Shown here: in pieces, positions 1 to 8,795 of the stretch
Layout: the number at the start of each line of letters is the position of its first letter
How positions within the stretch are numbered: position 1 is the first letter of the stretch
Source: Defluviitaleaceae bacterium
Lineage (GTDB): Bacteria; Bacillota; Clostridia; Lachnospirales; WRAX01
Reading direction: 5' to 3'
NCBI GenBank assembly: GCA_009784575.1
Contig: WRBK01000009.1
Span: 1-64,000, forward strand
DNA length: 64,000 nt
The notes under the pieces: model-generated
What the model was told of the DNA's origin: nothing
What the model saw: only the letters and a program-made list of their open reading frames with translations
The model's database searches: none
Translations under genes and position numbers: made by a program

Positions 1-3
1 AAC

Positions 4-43
4 AAAAAATCGAGATTGGCTTCCGCCTTTCTCGACTTTTTTT
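4..43 (-). terminator. Rho-independent terminator after small gene
   Basis: Read on the minus strand, a 6-bp stem (TCGAGA/TCTCGA) is followed by a run of T, directly after the stop codon of the gene at 49-318. A T run also flanks the other side, so it could act in both directions. Confidence 0.6.
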
Positions 44-48
44 CGGGC

Positions 49-318
49 TTAATCAGACAGCCCCTTTTCGTCAGATGCGCAATGCAAATGATGTAAAGTT
101 TTGTCTGATGGACTTGCATCTGAGACCACCAAGTCTGGGTTGCTTTGCCGCATACTTTCAAGTGATGATTCAAACACTGCTAACTTCTGATAAGTGGTAA
201 AATTTAGACTATCCAAATATTGTAGTGCTGCATCACAGTGGAATCTCGCCACATCTTTTTGAATCTGCTTGCAGATTTTTTCATCTTTTGGATAGTAGAT
301 TATTGCTTCTTTAAACAT
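49..318 (-). CDS. Small hypothetical protein (element cargo)
   Basis: An 89-residue protein that I do not recognise. It is hydrophilic and probably soluble, with no signal peptide or membrane segment. The start at 318 is chosen because AGGAGGTGAACGTCA stands directly before that ATG; the longer frame reaching 405 has no such site. It follows the double-HTH regulator on the same strand after about 87 bp and lies within the DNA that interrupts sigK. It is therefore probably cargo of a prophage-like or skin-type element. No function can be assigned. Confidence 0.6.
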   Translation of the reverse strand: MFKEAIIYYPKDEKICKQIQKDVARFHCDAALQYLDSLNFTTYQKLAVFESSLESMRQSNPDLVVSDASPSDKTLHHLHCASDEKGLSD

Positions 319-405
319 TTGACGTTCACCTCCTTGTGTTTGGGATTTTAGATGACTCCCCATTTGATGGCGTAGGGCATAACTGAGTATTTCTCGCAAT
401 CGCAA

Positions 406-1035
406 TTACCTCAAAAAAATCCGTTCCCAAAACTTCTTTGTCATGCGGGCTTTACCTTGCTCCCATTTCTTGATTTGCTCCTTTGTTATATCAAAGTGTG
501 CCGCAAATTCTGCTTGGGTCATTTTCATTTTGTTGCGCAACGCCTTCACTTGATGTGCTTGTCCATCGCGAAGAAAGGTGTTGTAATCATCCACTAGGTC
601 AGTAGCCTTCACTTTGAGAAATTCTGCGATTCTCTGCAGCGTATCATACGGATAGTAATCCCGCCCATCTTCTTCATATGCACTATAGGTCGTTCGCTCT
701 ATCCCCACATAGTCCGCTACCTCACGTTGCAACAACCCATTTCTGTGCCGATAATATCGTAGCTTATCCGCTATAGTGATAAAATTTACCGGGTCATCAC
801 TCCCAATATTCACTTTTTCCGCCTCTGCCAAAAAGTGCGGTCGCAAGAACGGAAAGCTGTGAATATACAACGGCGCATACCTTACCCCACTGTTTGAATG
901 GCATACCATTACATATAATTGGCTGTTGATGTTGCAAAAAACGTGCCATTTGCCCTCAAAGGAGGCCTTTTTCCCAACTTCTAGCTCAAAATTTTCAAAA
1001 AGAGCCGTTAAGCCCCTATAGCATTTTCTATACAT
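406..1035 (-). CDS. XRE-type regulator with two helix-turn-helix domains
   Basis: A 209-residue protein. Residues 1-80 are an unrecognised N-terminal region. Residues about 90-145 form an XRE/Cro helix-turn-helix ([20 protein letters not shown], then [10 protein letters not shown]). Residues about 162-206 form a second one ([20 protein letters not shown], then [10 protein letters not shown]). Two HTH domains in one chain suggest a DNA-binding switch of a mobile element. The first ATG (1035) lies inside the sigK reading frame, in another frame, and has no ribosome binding site, so the true start is uncertain and the 5' end may be a fusion created by integration. Possible targets are promoters of the inserted element; that is inference. 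Confidence 0.6.
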   Translation of the reverse strand: MYRKCYRGLTALFENFELEVGKKASFEGKWHVFCNINSQLYVMVCHSNSGVRYAPLYIHSFPFLRPHFLAEAEKVNIGSDDPVNFITIADKLRYYRHRNGLLQREVADYVGIERTTYSAYEEDGRDYYPYDTLQRIAEFLKVKATDLVDDYNTFLRDGQAHQVKALRNKMKMTQAEFAAHFDITKEQIKKWEQGKARMTKKFWERIFLR

Positions 1036-1358
1036 CTAGAGCAATAAGTGGCCAGCTTCGTACCTTTTTCGCTATTAAAGCTTCCTATGCCCTTTATCAG
1101 CCCTATGGAGCCTATGGAGATTAGGTCTTCTGTATCGGGGTGATTGTATTTTTTAACTATATGGGCAACGAGGCGCAGGTTATGTTCTATGAGAATATCC
1201 TTTGCGTGGGCTTTTTGAGCTTTGTCACCGCTTTCGTACATGGCGATGTAGCGTTTTTCATCTTCTGGTGAAAGTGGCTTAGGAAAAGAGCTGACGGCGG
1301 CATTGGAGTATTCTTGTCTTTTTGTGTTTTTCTTCCCTCTCTTAGGAAAATTTCCCAT
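1008..1358 (-). CDS. sigK: 5' half of sporulation sigma factor SigK (interrupted gene)
   Basis: The 116-residue product matches the N-terminal half of late mother-cell sigma factor SigK: the core-binding region 2 is plain ([46 protein letters not shown]). A full SigK has about 220-240 residues; here the frame leaves the family right after RCIEN and stops four codons later, so regions 3 and 4 (-35 recognition) are missing. The start at 1358 has GGGAGGTG seven bases upstream and gives no hydrophobic pro-sequence. The break is at the place where the skin element interrupts sigK in Bacillus subtilis and some Clostridia. The 3' half should lie further left, outside the window. A dead truncated copy is the alternative. 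Confidence 0.8.
   Translation of the reverse strand: MGNFPKRGKKNTKRQEYSNAAVSSFPKPLSPEDEKRYIAMYESGDKAQKAHAKDILIEHNLRLVAHIVKKYNHPDTEDLISIGSIGLIKGIGSFNSEKGTKLATYCSRCIENAIGA
1018..1030 (-). other. Putative attachment/crossover site of a skin-type element in sigK
   Basis: The sigK coding sequence is family-like through the codons for C-I-E-N (minus strand TGTATAGAAAATG) and diverges immediately afterwards, where normal SigK continues E-I-L-M-H. In B. subtilis, as I recall, excision occurs within a short AATGA repeat at these codons; here the junction reads AATGC. This marks the likely left junction. The second copy of the site would be at the far end of the element, outside the window. Confidence 0.55.
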
Positions 1359-1431
1359 GATGCACCTCCCACATAACACGCGCTTTGTCCTCATATCGCA
1401 TTATGTACCCTTGTCAGCGTGAGCGGTGCAA

Positions 1432-1467
1432 CAAAAATAGAGAGCAGTGTATTTGACACCACTCTCC
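1432..1467 (-). terminator. Terminator of the kinase/GTPase operon
   Basis: On the minus strand GGAGAGTGGTGT, a 5-base loop and ACACTGCTCTCT form a 12-bp stem with three G-U pairs, followed by ATTTTTG. It lies 64 bp beyond the stop codon of the last operon gene and upstream of sigK, so it separates the two units. Confidence 0.7.
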
Positions 1468-1496
1468 ATCATATGCTTGCAGACTTCCTATTTGTG

Positions 1497-1522
1497 TTTG
1501 TATGAAAAAATTTTCATACAAA
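1497..1522. repeat. Perfect 12-bp AT-rich inverted repeat
   Basis: TTTGTATGAAAA and its exact reverse complement are separated by two bases, 9 bp beyond the stop codon of the last operon gene. The stem is AT-rich and has no T run, so it is more likely an mRNA 3'-end hairpin or an operator-like site than a terminator. Confidence 0.6.
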
Positions 1523-1530
1523 GCAAAATA

Positions 1531-4500
1531 TCAATCCACATTAATCGTAAAATCTTGCGTAAATGCCGCACTTGGAGATGAACCATTTGTTATAGTCGCC
1601 CTCACTGTCACCGTGCCAGCAGAGGTTGTGTTAAGCATACTACCGCTTATGCTAGCTCCCGTTGTACCCGCACTTTGCACACTCCATGTAATAGTTTGAT
1701 TTGTGGCATTGGCAGGCATCACAGTTCCCCATAGTCCAAGCGGAACTCCAGCTGTTGCATTCGTCGGCACACCCGTGATGCCTGTAACAGGTATATGCGA
1801 AGGCGGCGGTGCTGTAACTGTAATATTGAATGTAGGCGTAACCGTATGACCACATATGTTGCACACCACCGTAGCCATTACAGCCACCGTACCCGCAGAT
1901 GTGGCATTTAAGGTGCTGCCACTTATCCAAGCACCTGTTGTTCCTGGGTTTGACACACTCCATGTTACATTGGCATTCGCCGTTGCTGGGGTTACAGTAC
2001 CCGTAAGCGCAAGTGGTGTTCCAGCTTCCATGCTATTTGGCACACCCGACAAACCTGTAGGGTCTGTGCAGGCCGCGGCAATATTAATTGTAAAGATTCG
2101 ATTTGATATCACAACCTCCACATTGCGTATATTACACATCAAAGTGGCTGTCAAGGTGGCTGTCCCCGCAGTTGTTGCAGTTATCGTAGTGCCGCTGACA
2201 GTAGCTGCCCCTGTAGCACTCCATGTTATGGTGTGAGCCGTAGCATTTGATGGAGCAGACACACTAGTAACTATACTATGCGTTGCACCCACTGTCATGT
2301 TACTTGGTATATTCTGGCTTATAGCAGTCGCAGGTACAAAAGATGGCGCAATAGTGATGCTGATAGGGGCATTTGTAAATACCACAGTATTGCAAGATGT
2401 GCATGTTACTGTAGCTGTCAAAGTAGCTGTACCAGCCGTGCTACCCGCCGTTATCACATTCCCGCTTACCGTAGCCGCTCCTGTAGCCGTCCATGTTATA
2501 GCATGTGCCGTGGCATTTGATGGGGTGGACACATTGGCGGTTATAGTATGCGTTGCGCCTGTTTGCATGGTTGATGGCACATTATGGCTTATTGCCGTTG
2601 CGTGGGTACAGCCTGAAATCACCGAGATGTTGGCAGTCTGGGTAAAGTTGCTACCTTGCCCAAGACCGTTAATAACAGTTGCTAAAACTGTGATGCTGCC
2701 CGATGTTCCAACGTTAGTGTTTAGCGTATTTCCACTTATTGTAGCTCCTGTCGCTCCTGCGTTTTGCACGCTCCAAACAATAGTTCTGTTCGTAGCATTA
2801 TCTGGCAAGGCCAAGCTAGGCAAGGTAATAGGTGTGCCTGCGGTTTTTGATGATGACACAGTAGGTATGCCTGTTACAGGCACATTGGCTACATTTATGC
2901 TAAAATCTTGAATAAAGTTTTGTGGAGGTGTTATGGATACGCCATTTGTTATGGTCGCCCTTACCGTCACCGTACCCGCACTTGTAGTATTGAGCGTACT
3001 GCCGCTTATACTAGCCCCTGTACCGCCAGCACTTTGCACACTCCATGTTATGGCTTGGTTTGTAGCATTCATCGGCACTGTGCTACCCGATAGGCTTAGC
3101 GGCACGCCAACCGTGGCCGTTGTCGGCACGCCAGTAATATTTGTAACAGGAATATGAGGAGCTGTCACCACAATGCTAAAATCTTGGGTGAAATTGCCTG
3201 TAGGCAAGCCATTTACAATAGTAGCGCGTACCGTGACTGTACCAGCATTAGGCACACTAAGCACATTGCCGCTTATGGTAGCTCCCGTTGTACCCGCGCT
3301 TTGCACGCTCCATGTTATATTTCTGTTTGTGGCATTGACAGGCATTACCGTACCACCAAGAACCACCGTGCCAGTGCTTGCTGTCGTAGGAATATCCGTA
3401 ATATTGCTAACCCCAACAATGCCGACCACTATGTTAAAGTCTTGAGTATATGCAACACCATTTCCTGCACCGCCTGCTATGGTAGCTCGCACCGTTACAG
3501 TGCCAGCATTTGGTGTGGTTAGCGTATTCCCGCTCACTGTAGCACCTGTAGTGCCTGGGTTTGTCACAGACCATACTATGGTTTGATGTGTGGCATTGGC
3601 AGGCACAACCGTACCCGTTAAGGCTATGGATGTTCCTACAAGAGCTGTTGTTGGCACATTTGTAATATTTGTCACAGGAACTTCTTGTGTACCCCATTGA
3701 GCATAGAGCGTGATATTTGCTTGAACATTAGATATTACAGCTCCCGCAACAAAACTCGTACCGTTGCCCTGAGCCTGTGTATTCCAGCCAGTAAACACAA
3801 AACCTGTGCGATTAAAGTTATTTGCCAGCACTACATGATTTTGACCCTGAACCACCGTAATAGCCGCCATATTGCCTGTGCCGCCATTTGCGTTATATGT
3901 TATCGTATGGCTTGGTGGCGGACCAGTAGAGACAGTAAGTATCACAGGCGCATCACCTGGCCAGCGCGTACCAGCACTCGGGCTTTGGCTGATAATATTG
4001 TTTGCCGCAACGGTTGTGCTAGATGCCTCTGTTATCTCCACGGTCAGCCCCAATCCGCGCAGGGTATTTTCAGCATTGGTTCTGGTTTGACCGATTACAT
4101 TAGGCACAACAACATCAGATGGTCCATCAGACACCACCAACGTTATTGTATCCCCACGGAAAGCAGTGCCGCTATTTGGTGTTTGAGATATTATTTGATT
4201 CGCTTCTATATCGCTATGCTCTCTAGTAATTGATAAATTAAATCCATGTGTTGCCGCCCATGCCTGAGCAGATGCGAGCGTTCCCCCTTGATGGTTTGTA
4301 ATAGTTATAGGCTCGCGACCACTGCTAACAACAAGATTGACCACATGATTCGCCAGCACCTCTGTTCCTGCCGCAGGGGATTGAGAAATTACATTACCCT
4401 CTGGCACGCTATCATGATAAGCCATAGATATATTCGACCTAAGATTAGAACCAAGGGCATTTTCCGCATCTGCTTGCGACATTCCAACAGTATTGGGAAC

Positions 4501-6810
4501 AGTGAAAGTAACTTCGCCGCCCGCGCTAACAACAATGGATACGCTTTGACCTCTCGTAACCATTGTTCCAGCTGTTGGGTTTTGTCTTATCACATTGCCT
4601 TTGGCTACAGTTGTGCTGGTTTCAAAACTCACGGTTACCATAAGACCAAGCTCGCCCAACCGCGCTCTGGCTTCCGCCTCGCTTGTGCCCGTAAGTTGCG
4701 GCAAGGATATAGGCGCACCACCAGTAGATATTACAATGGCAATGTCTGTACCATGCACTTGTTGTGTGTCTGCCGCAGGGCTTTGTGATATAACATTTCC
4801 ACTTATTACCGATTCGTCTGTAGCCGTAGTAACACTCACTGAAAACCCAAGCGCACGCAATGCCTGCTCGGCTTCCGCTTGGCTTCTAAATTGCACATTT
4901 GGCACAAGTGCCATTTGCACACCAGATGATACAACAACGCTCATGGGATTATCCGTCATTTCCCTTGTGCCAGGTATCAAAGACTGAGAAAGTACAGTAC
5001 CCGCAAGCTCACTTCCATAGCGTCTCTCTATTACCTCTATAGCAAAGCCCGCCGCATACGATGCCGCCATGGCATCTTCAAACATCATACCAACCACATC
5101 TGGCACATCAGACATAAACGGGTCAGGGGAATCTGGGTCAGGACCTCTGGATATAGTCAGCCTAATTTCGACGCCAAGAGGATGCGCGCTGCCACCTTCG
5201 ATATTTTGAATAGCAACATTCCCTGCTACAATAAAGCGGCTATAGTCATAGAGCCTACGCACAGTAAAGCCAAGGTTTTCAAGCTCTTGCTGGGCTTCGT
5301 CCGCATCTGTTCCTACTACGTCTGGTACAAGACCCATTTCTGCCCCGCCACTAACAGTAATAGCAACCATGGAATTGGTTTCAACAACGCTACCCGCAGC
5401 TAAATCTTGGTCTAGTACAAAATCCGCAGGAATGATAAGCGAAAATTCCCTGCCAACTATCAAATATTGTAAATTCGATTCTTCTACTCTTGTCCTTGCA
5501 TCACTCAATGCTAAATTAATAAGCGATGGCACGCGCGCCATGCCTTCAGGCACAATATCTGGCGTAGCAAAGCCAAAAACCCCGAAAGCCAAGAGCGTAA
5601 CAGTAGTAGTAATAGACAATGCCGCGGCTGCAACCGCTCCTTTGGCCCACTTAGGCCACTTGCCTATATCAAAAACACTAACTTTTTGACCACGTCTTTT
5701 TGTTGCAGAATCTTCTAGCTCATTGGCAAATGTAGCAACATCAGGGGTTCTGTCCTCTATGCGCACATTCAGAGCATTCATAATGGCATTTTCTTGACCC
5801 TTGCTAACGCCCTTTGAGTATAACTTAATAGGTTTTAGCGGGTCTTTTTTGCCATTTTCTAGTTGCATTCTACGCTCCATAGCATCTGGAGGCACAACAC
5901 CAGTTAGCATATGGTAAAGCAAAGCTCCAAGCCCATATACATCCGTATGCGCACCCAAGTCGCCACTGCTACGGTATAGCTCTTCTGGCGAAAAACCCTG
6001 CTTGACCACAACAGACAAGCTTCGGCTATGAGATGTGGTAACATGGCGATATGCCGCAAAATCTATAAGCTTTGCACGCCCATCATTTGTCACAAAAACA
6101 TTAGAAGGAGCAATATCCAAATGGAAAATACCCGCGCTATGCGGCGTTTGCAGAGACCGTATAAGAGGCAACATAAAATCAATAGCCGCAGCAGGTTCAA
6201 ATTTTATATTCGCATGACCATCGGTAAGCCTATGCTCCAAAAGACCGCCTTTAATGTGTTCCATAACAATATAGGCGGTGTTGTTTGCCTCAAACACGTC
6301 AAAAATCTGTACAAGGCCACCTTCACCGCGCAAAGCACTGATGCGCTTGCCTTCTTCAATAAATTTAACCAGACCATCATGGAATTGTTTTTGCTTTTTG
6401 GTATCGCTAAATACGGTAATCTGCGCTTGCCCAGGTACACGTGTAGAAAATTCCGCTGGTAAATATTCCTTTAGGGCAAATTGCTTATCGCCTTCTCTGC
6501 TATAGCAAAGATATGTAGCACCAAAGCCCCCAAAGCCTATGACACCTCCCACCACATAATTATCCAACAAAACAGTACCCTCAGCCAAGTATAGGGAGGG
6601 GTCTTCGCTCTTGGCGGCAGATACTGCGGATACGGGCATTTCGAATGATATATCTGACAAAGTCTCTTCTTGCTGCATTTCTTGCTCAGTCACTTGTGGG
6701 GCATCCGTAGGCATAACATCCGATACAGCCTCAACCAAAGCTTCACCGCATTTCTGGCAAAACTTCTTGGCTTCGTCATATTGCAAATTGCAATTGCTAC
6801 AAAATTTCAT
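1531..6810 (-). CDS. Giant membrane Ser/Thr kinase with PASTA, InlB-type and Ig-like repeats
   Basis: About 1759 residues. Order (numbers approximate, from the alternative Met at 6828): zinc ribbon 10-27 (CSNC, CQKC); kinase domain 82-375 with Lys120, HLDIAPSN (236-243) in place of HRD and DFA (256-258) in place of DFG; one membrane span about 394-420; about eight PASTA repeats 430-968; an InlB/Listeria-Bacteroides type repeat 972-1045; then about eight Ig-like repeats of 80-95 residues to the C terminus. PASTA domains normally bind peptidoglycan or muropeptides, so the outer part probably senses or grips the cell wall; there is no LPXTG signal. Catalytic Asp, Asn and Lys remain, so activity is likely despite the altered motifs. 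The start at 6810 has GGTGAG upstream and begins with the zinc ribbon. Last gene of the operon, 21 bp after the other kinase. Confidence 0.85.
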   Translation of the reverse strand: MKFCSNCNLQYDEAKKFCQKCGEALVEAVSDVMPTDAPQVTEQEMQQEETLSDISFEMPVSAVSAAKSEDPSLYLAEGTVLLDNYVVGGVIGFGGFGATYLCYSREGDKQFALKEYLPAEFSTRVPGQAQITVFSDTKKQKQFHDGLVKFIEEGKRISALRGEGGLVQIFDVFEANNTAYIVMEHIKGGLLEHRLTDGHANIKFEPAAAIDFMLPLIRSLQTPHSAGIFHLDIAPSNVFVTNDGRAKLIDFAAYRHVTTSHSRSLSVVVKQGFSPEELYRSSGDLGAHTDVYGLGALLYHMLTGVVPPDAMERRMQLENGKKDPLKPIKLYSKGVSKGQENAIMNALNVRIEDRTPDVATFANELEDSATKRRGQKVSVFDIGKWPKWAKGAVAAAALSITTTVTLLAFGVFGFATPDIVPEGMARVPSLINLALSDARTRVEESNLQYLIVGREFSLIIPADFVLDQDLAAGSVVETNSMVAITVSGGAEMGLVPDVVGTDADEAQQELENLGFTVRRLYDYSRFIVAGNVAIQNIEGGSAHPLGVEIRLTISRGPDPDSPDPFMSDVPDVVGMMFEDAMAASYAAGFAIEVIERRYGSELAGTVLSQSLIPGTREMTDNPMSVVVSSGVQMALVPNVQFRSQAEAEQALRALGFSVSVTTATDESVISGNVISQSPAADTQQVHGTDIAIVISTGGAPISLPQLTGTSEAEARARLGELGLMVTVSFETSTTVAKGNVIRQNPTAGTMVTRGQSVSIVVSAGGEVTFTVPNTVGMSQADAENALGSNLRSNISMAYHDSVPEGNVISQSPAAGTEVLANHVVNLVVSSGREPITITNHQGGTLASAQAWAATHGFNLSITREHSDIEANQIISQTPNSGTAFRGDTITLVVSDGPSDVVVPNVIGQTRTNAENTLRGLGLTVEITEASSTTVAANNIISQSPSAGTRWPGDAPVILTVSTGPPPSHTITYNANGGTGNMAAITVVQGQNHVVLANNFNRTGFVFTGWNTQAQGNGTSFVAGAVISNVQANITLYAQWGTQEVPVTNITNVPTTALVGTSIALTGTVVPANATHQTIVWSVTNPGTTGATVSGNTLTTPNAGTVTVRATIAGGAGNGVAYTQDFNIVVGIVGVSNITDIPTTASTGTVVLGGTVMPVNATNRNITWSVQSAGTTGATISGNVLSVPNAGTVTVRATIVNGLPTGNFTQDFSIVVTAPHIPVTNITGVPTTATVGVPLSLSGSTVPMNATNQAITWSVQSAGGTGASISGSTLNTTSAGTVTVRATITNGVSITPPQNFIQDFSINVANVPVTGIPTVSSSKTAGTPITLPSLALPDNATNRTIVWSVQNAGATGATISGNTLNTNVGTSGSITVLATVINGLGQGSNFTQTANISVISGCTHATAISHNVPSTMQTGATHTITANVSTPSNATAHAITWTATGAATVSGNVITAGSTAGTATLTATVTCTSCNTVVFTNAPISITIAPSFVPATAISQNIPSNMTVGATHSIVTSVSAPSNATAHTITWSATGAATVSGTTITATTAGTATLTATLMCNIRNVEVVISNRIFTINIAAACTDPTGLSGVPNSMEAGTPLALTGTVTPATANANVTWSVSNPGTTGAWISGSTLNATSAGTVAVMATVVCNICGHTVTPTFNITVTAPPPSHIPVTGITGVPTNATAGVPLGLWGTVMPANATNQTITWSVQSAGTTGASISGSMLNTTSAGTVTVRATITNGSSPSAAFTQDFTINVD
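1540..3690 (-). repeat. Coding tandem repeats for Ig-like domains
   Basis: The 3' third of the giant kinase gene consists of about eight degenerate repeats of 240-290 bp. Each encodes a module of the pattern V-T-x-I-x-x-V-P-T, then T-W-S-V-Q-x-A-G-T-T-G-A, then G-T-V-T-V-R-A-T. DNA identity between neighbouring units is high enough for slippage or recombination, so repeat number may vary between strains. Confidence 0.75.
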
Positions 6811-6831
6811 CTTCTCACCCACTCTCATATC

Positions 6832-8790
6832 TTAAAAATCAAAATCATCTATATTATCAAAGAAATCTGCAAATTCAGTAAAAACTTCTGTGAAGGTTTT
6901 AAGAGCCGCTTGATTTATTGGAAATAGCCCGCTTTGCGCTTGTATATGAAGGGCATCTTGGGCATTTTCGCTCAGCATAAACTCTAAAAAGCGACGCTTT
7001 GCAGCAAGCTCGTCCCTGCCGCTATCTACAATGCTAAACATGCCACCAAAAGCGGCTGGTACTTGTGGCATATCTAGCCTAACCAACCTATATGTACCAG
7101 CAAAAACCGCCTGAATATCGCCAAAGGCTGATGTTTCTGCAAACAAAGCCCCTGCCTGTCTCTGCATAAATTCTTGCTGTGGCACATGTGAAACATTACC
7201 AAAAACGCTTATAAAAGCCGTTTCTCTTCCATATTGGACGGCTATGCGGCTGTTTTCTGCGGGCATGGATGCTAAAAGTGCAGTCAAATCTGTTATTGTG
7301 TTTCCCATGTAATTTGAGATGTCGGTATTGACGAACACACATGTGGCCACAAAGCCTGTCGGTATCTGATTCCTGTTTGGAAAGAAGCGTGTATACGCAT
7401 CCAAGAAATAGCTATCATCACCCACTCTATTTGCAACAGAATTTAAATCCACTGTAGCAGCAAGTATGGTTTGGTTAATATTATCAGATTCAAATATCAC
7501 AGGTCTGCCTTGGCCTATAGCTATCTCTACCTCTATTGCGAATAGCTCCTCTTCTATGCCGCGCGGCATTATTATAACATTCGGATATATCTGCGAAAAC
7601 TGGTTAATAACCTGGTTTAGCGCAAACTCCCTACGAGAGTCCTCTGCACTGTCGCCGCTAAGCACAAACCACAGCTCCACTTCCGCATCATTAAGCATAG
7701 GAACTTGCTCTATGACCTGTATATAGGTAAATACACCCACAATCCCAAGCACCAAAAAAGAAGAAGCAATTGCAACCAAGCGTTTAAGCTTACGTATCTT
7801 AGTTGCTTTCTCTGGTCGCCTTACCTTTGTCTGCCCCATAAGGGCATCCAAAAATTCTATTGCATTTTTAAAGCGAAGTCTGTGGTCTATAGCCATGGCT
7901 CTTAGTATGGCATCGTTTACATGCTTTGGTATATCAGAAACAAGGCTATCAGGAGATGCCAATAAATCGCCTGTCTTGCGGTTTGTCGCCTCATCTGGCT
8001 TGTATCCTGTCAGCATAAAATACAAAGTAGCACCAAGGGAATATATATCTGTATGTATGCCTGCGCGACCATCAGGCTCATATTGCTCTGGTGGCGAATA
8101 CCCTGGTTTCATCACTCTTTCGGCATTTTCGCCATTATCCCTCTTTCCAAATTTGGCAGCACCAAAATCTATCAGTTTAGGGCTACTAGGCGTTAGGATT
8201 ATATTATCAGGGCTTATATCCCTATGAATGATGTCTTCTTTATGAATATCGCGCACAGCCTTTAAGATGGCCGATATCACGCCCAAGCCCTCATTGACAG
8301 GCATTGCACCATTTGCCTCCACATGCTCCGTAAGCGTATTGCCCTGCAAAAACTCCATCACCATATAGTGCGTGCCATTGTCGTCAATAGCAGAAACGCT
8401 ATGAGGCAGGCTAGGGTTATCTCTATAGCGCATATCTGTATGCATTGTGCCGCTACGTTCCACAGTAAAGCGATATTTGCCTGCATCAAATTCCGCAGAG
8501 CGATTTTTTGCTACAAGGCGCAAATTTTCCGTCCCTGGCGCACGCGCAACAAGCCCACTTGGGTAATATTCCTTTATAGCAACCAAATGATTGCCATGGT
8601 TATCCCAAGCTTTATACACAATACCAAAGCCACCCGCACCCAAAACCTGCCCAACCGTATAGCGACTGCCCAAGACCGTTCCTGGGTTAAGGTAGAAAAG
8701 CTCTTGTGCTGCGTCACCATTTTTATATCCACAAGATGGGCATATGTCAATTTCTGCGCCATATATCGAAAAGCAGTAGTTGCATCTCAT
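6832..8790 (-). CDS. Membrane Ser/Thr kinase with extracellular solute-binding-like domain
   Basis: About 652 residues (numbering from the alternative GTG at 8799). N-terminal zinc ribbon (CNYC, CPSC); canonical protein kinase domain 45-320 with GAGGFG loop, Lys76, HRD at 192-194, DISPDN and DFG at 211-213; one membrane span about 340-362; then about 290 extracellular residues resembling a family 1 solute-binding protein (LNQVINQFSQIYPNV near the start, later a GFVATCVFVNT stretch and an ENAQDAL helix near the end). The inference is a receptor kinase whose outer lobe binds a small ligand and controls the cytoplasmic kinase. The start at 8790 is preferred because GAGGTG lies six bases upstream. 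It begins just after the PP2C stop codon, so kinase and phosphatase are made together. Confidence 0.85.
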   Translation of the reverse strand: MRCNYCFSIYGAEIDICPSCGYKNGDAAQELFYLNPGTVLGSRYTVGQVLGAGGFGIVYKAWDNHGNHLVAIKEYYPSGLVARAPGTENLRLVAKNRSAEFDAGKYRFTVERSGTMHTDMRYRDNPSLPHSVSAIDDNGTHYMVMEFLQGNTLTEHVEANGAMPVNEGLGVISAILKAVRDIHKEDIIHRDISPDNIILTPSSPKLIDFGAAKFGKRDNGENAERVMKPGYSPPEQYEPDGRAGIHTDIYSLGATLYFMLTGYKPDEATNRKTGDLLASPDSLVSDIPKHVNDAILRAMAIDHRLRFKNAIEFLDALMGQTKVRRPEKATKIRKLKRLVAIASSFLVLGIVGVFTYIQVIEQVPMLNDAEVELWFVLSGDSAEDSRREFALNQVINQFSQIYPNVIIMPRGIEEELFAIEVEIAIGQGRPVIFESDNINQTILAATVDLNSVANRVGDDSYFLDAYTRFFPNRNQIPTGFVATCVFVNTDISNYMGNTITDLTALLASMPAENSRIAVQYGRETAFISVFGNVSHVPQQEFMQRQAGALFAETSAFGDIQAVFAGTYRLVRLDMPQVPAAFGGMFSIVDSGRDELAAKRRFLEFMLSENAQDALHIQAQSGLFPINQAALKTFTEVFTEFADFFDNIDDFDF

Positions 8791-8795
8791 TATCT

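Noticed and set aside
1497-1522. AT-rich palindrome as terminator of the large operon
   Set aside because: No GC stem or T run; the hairpin at 1432-1467 fits a terminator better.
1540-3690. Regular direct repeats that could suggest a CRISPR array or satellite
   Set aside because: Units are 240-290 bp, degenerate and in one open frame; they encode Ig-like domains.
1850-5000. Several plus-strand reading frames of 60-200 codons opposite the giant kinase gene
   Set aside because: They lack ribosome binding sites, have valine/alanine-biased composition and mirror the coding repeats on the other strand.
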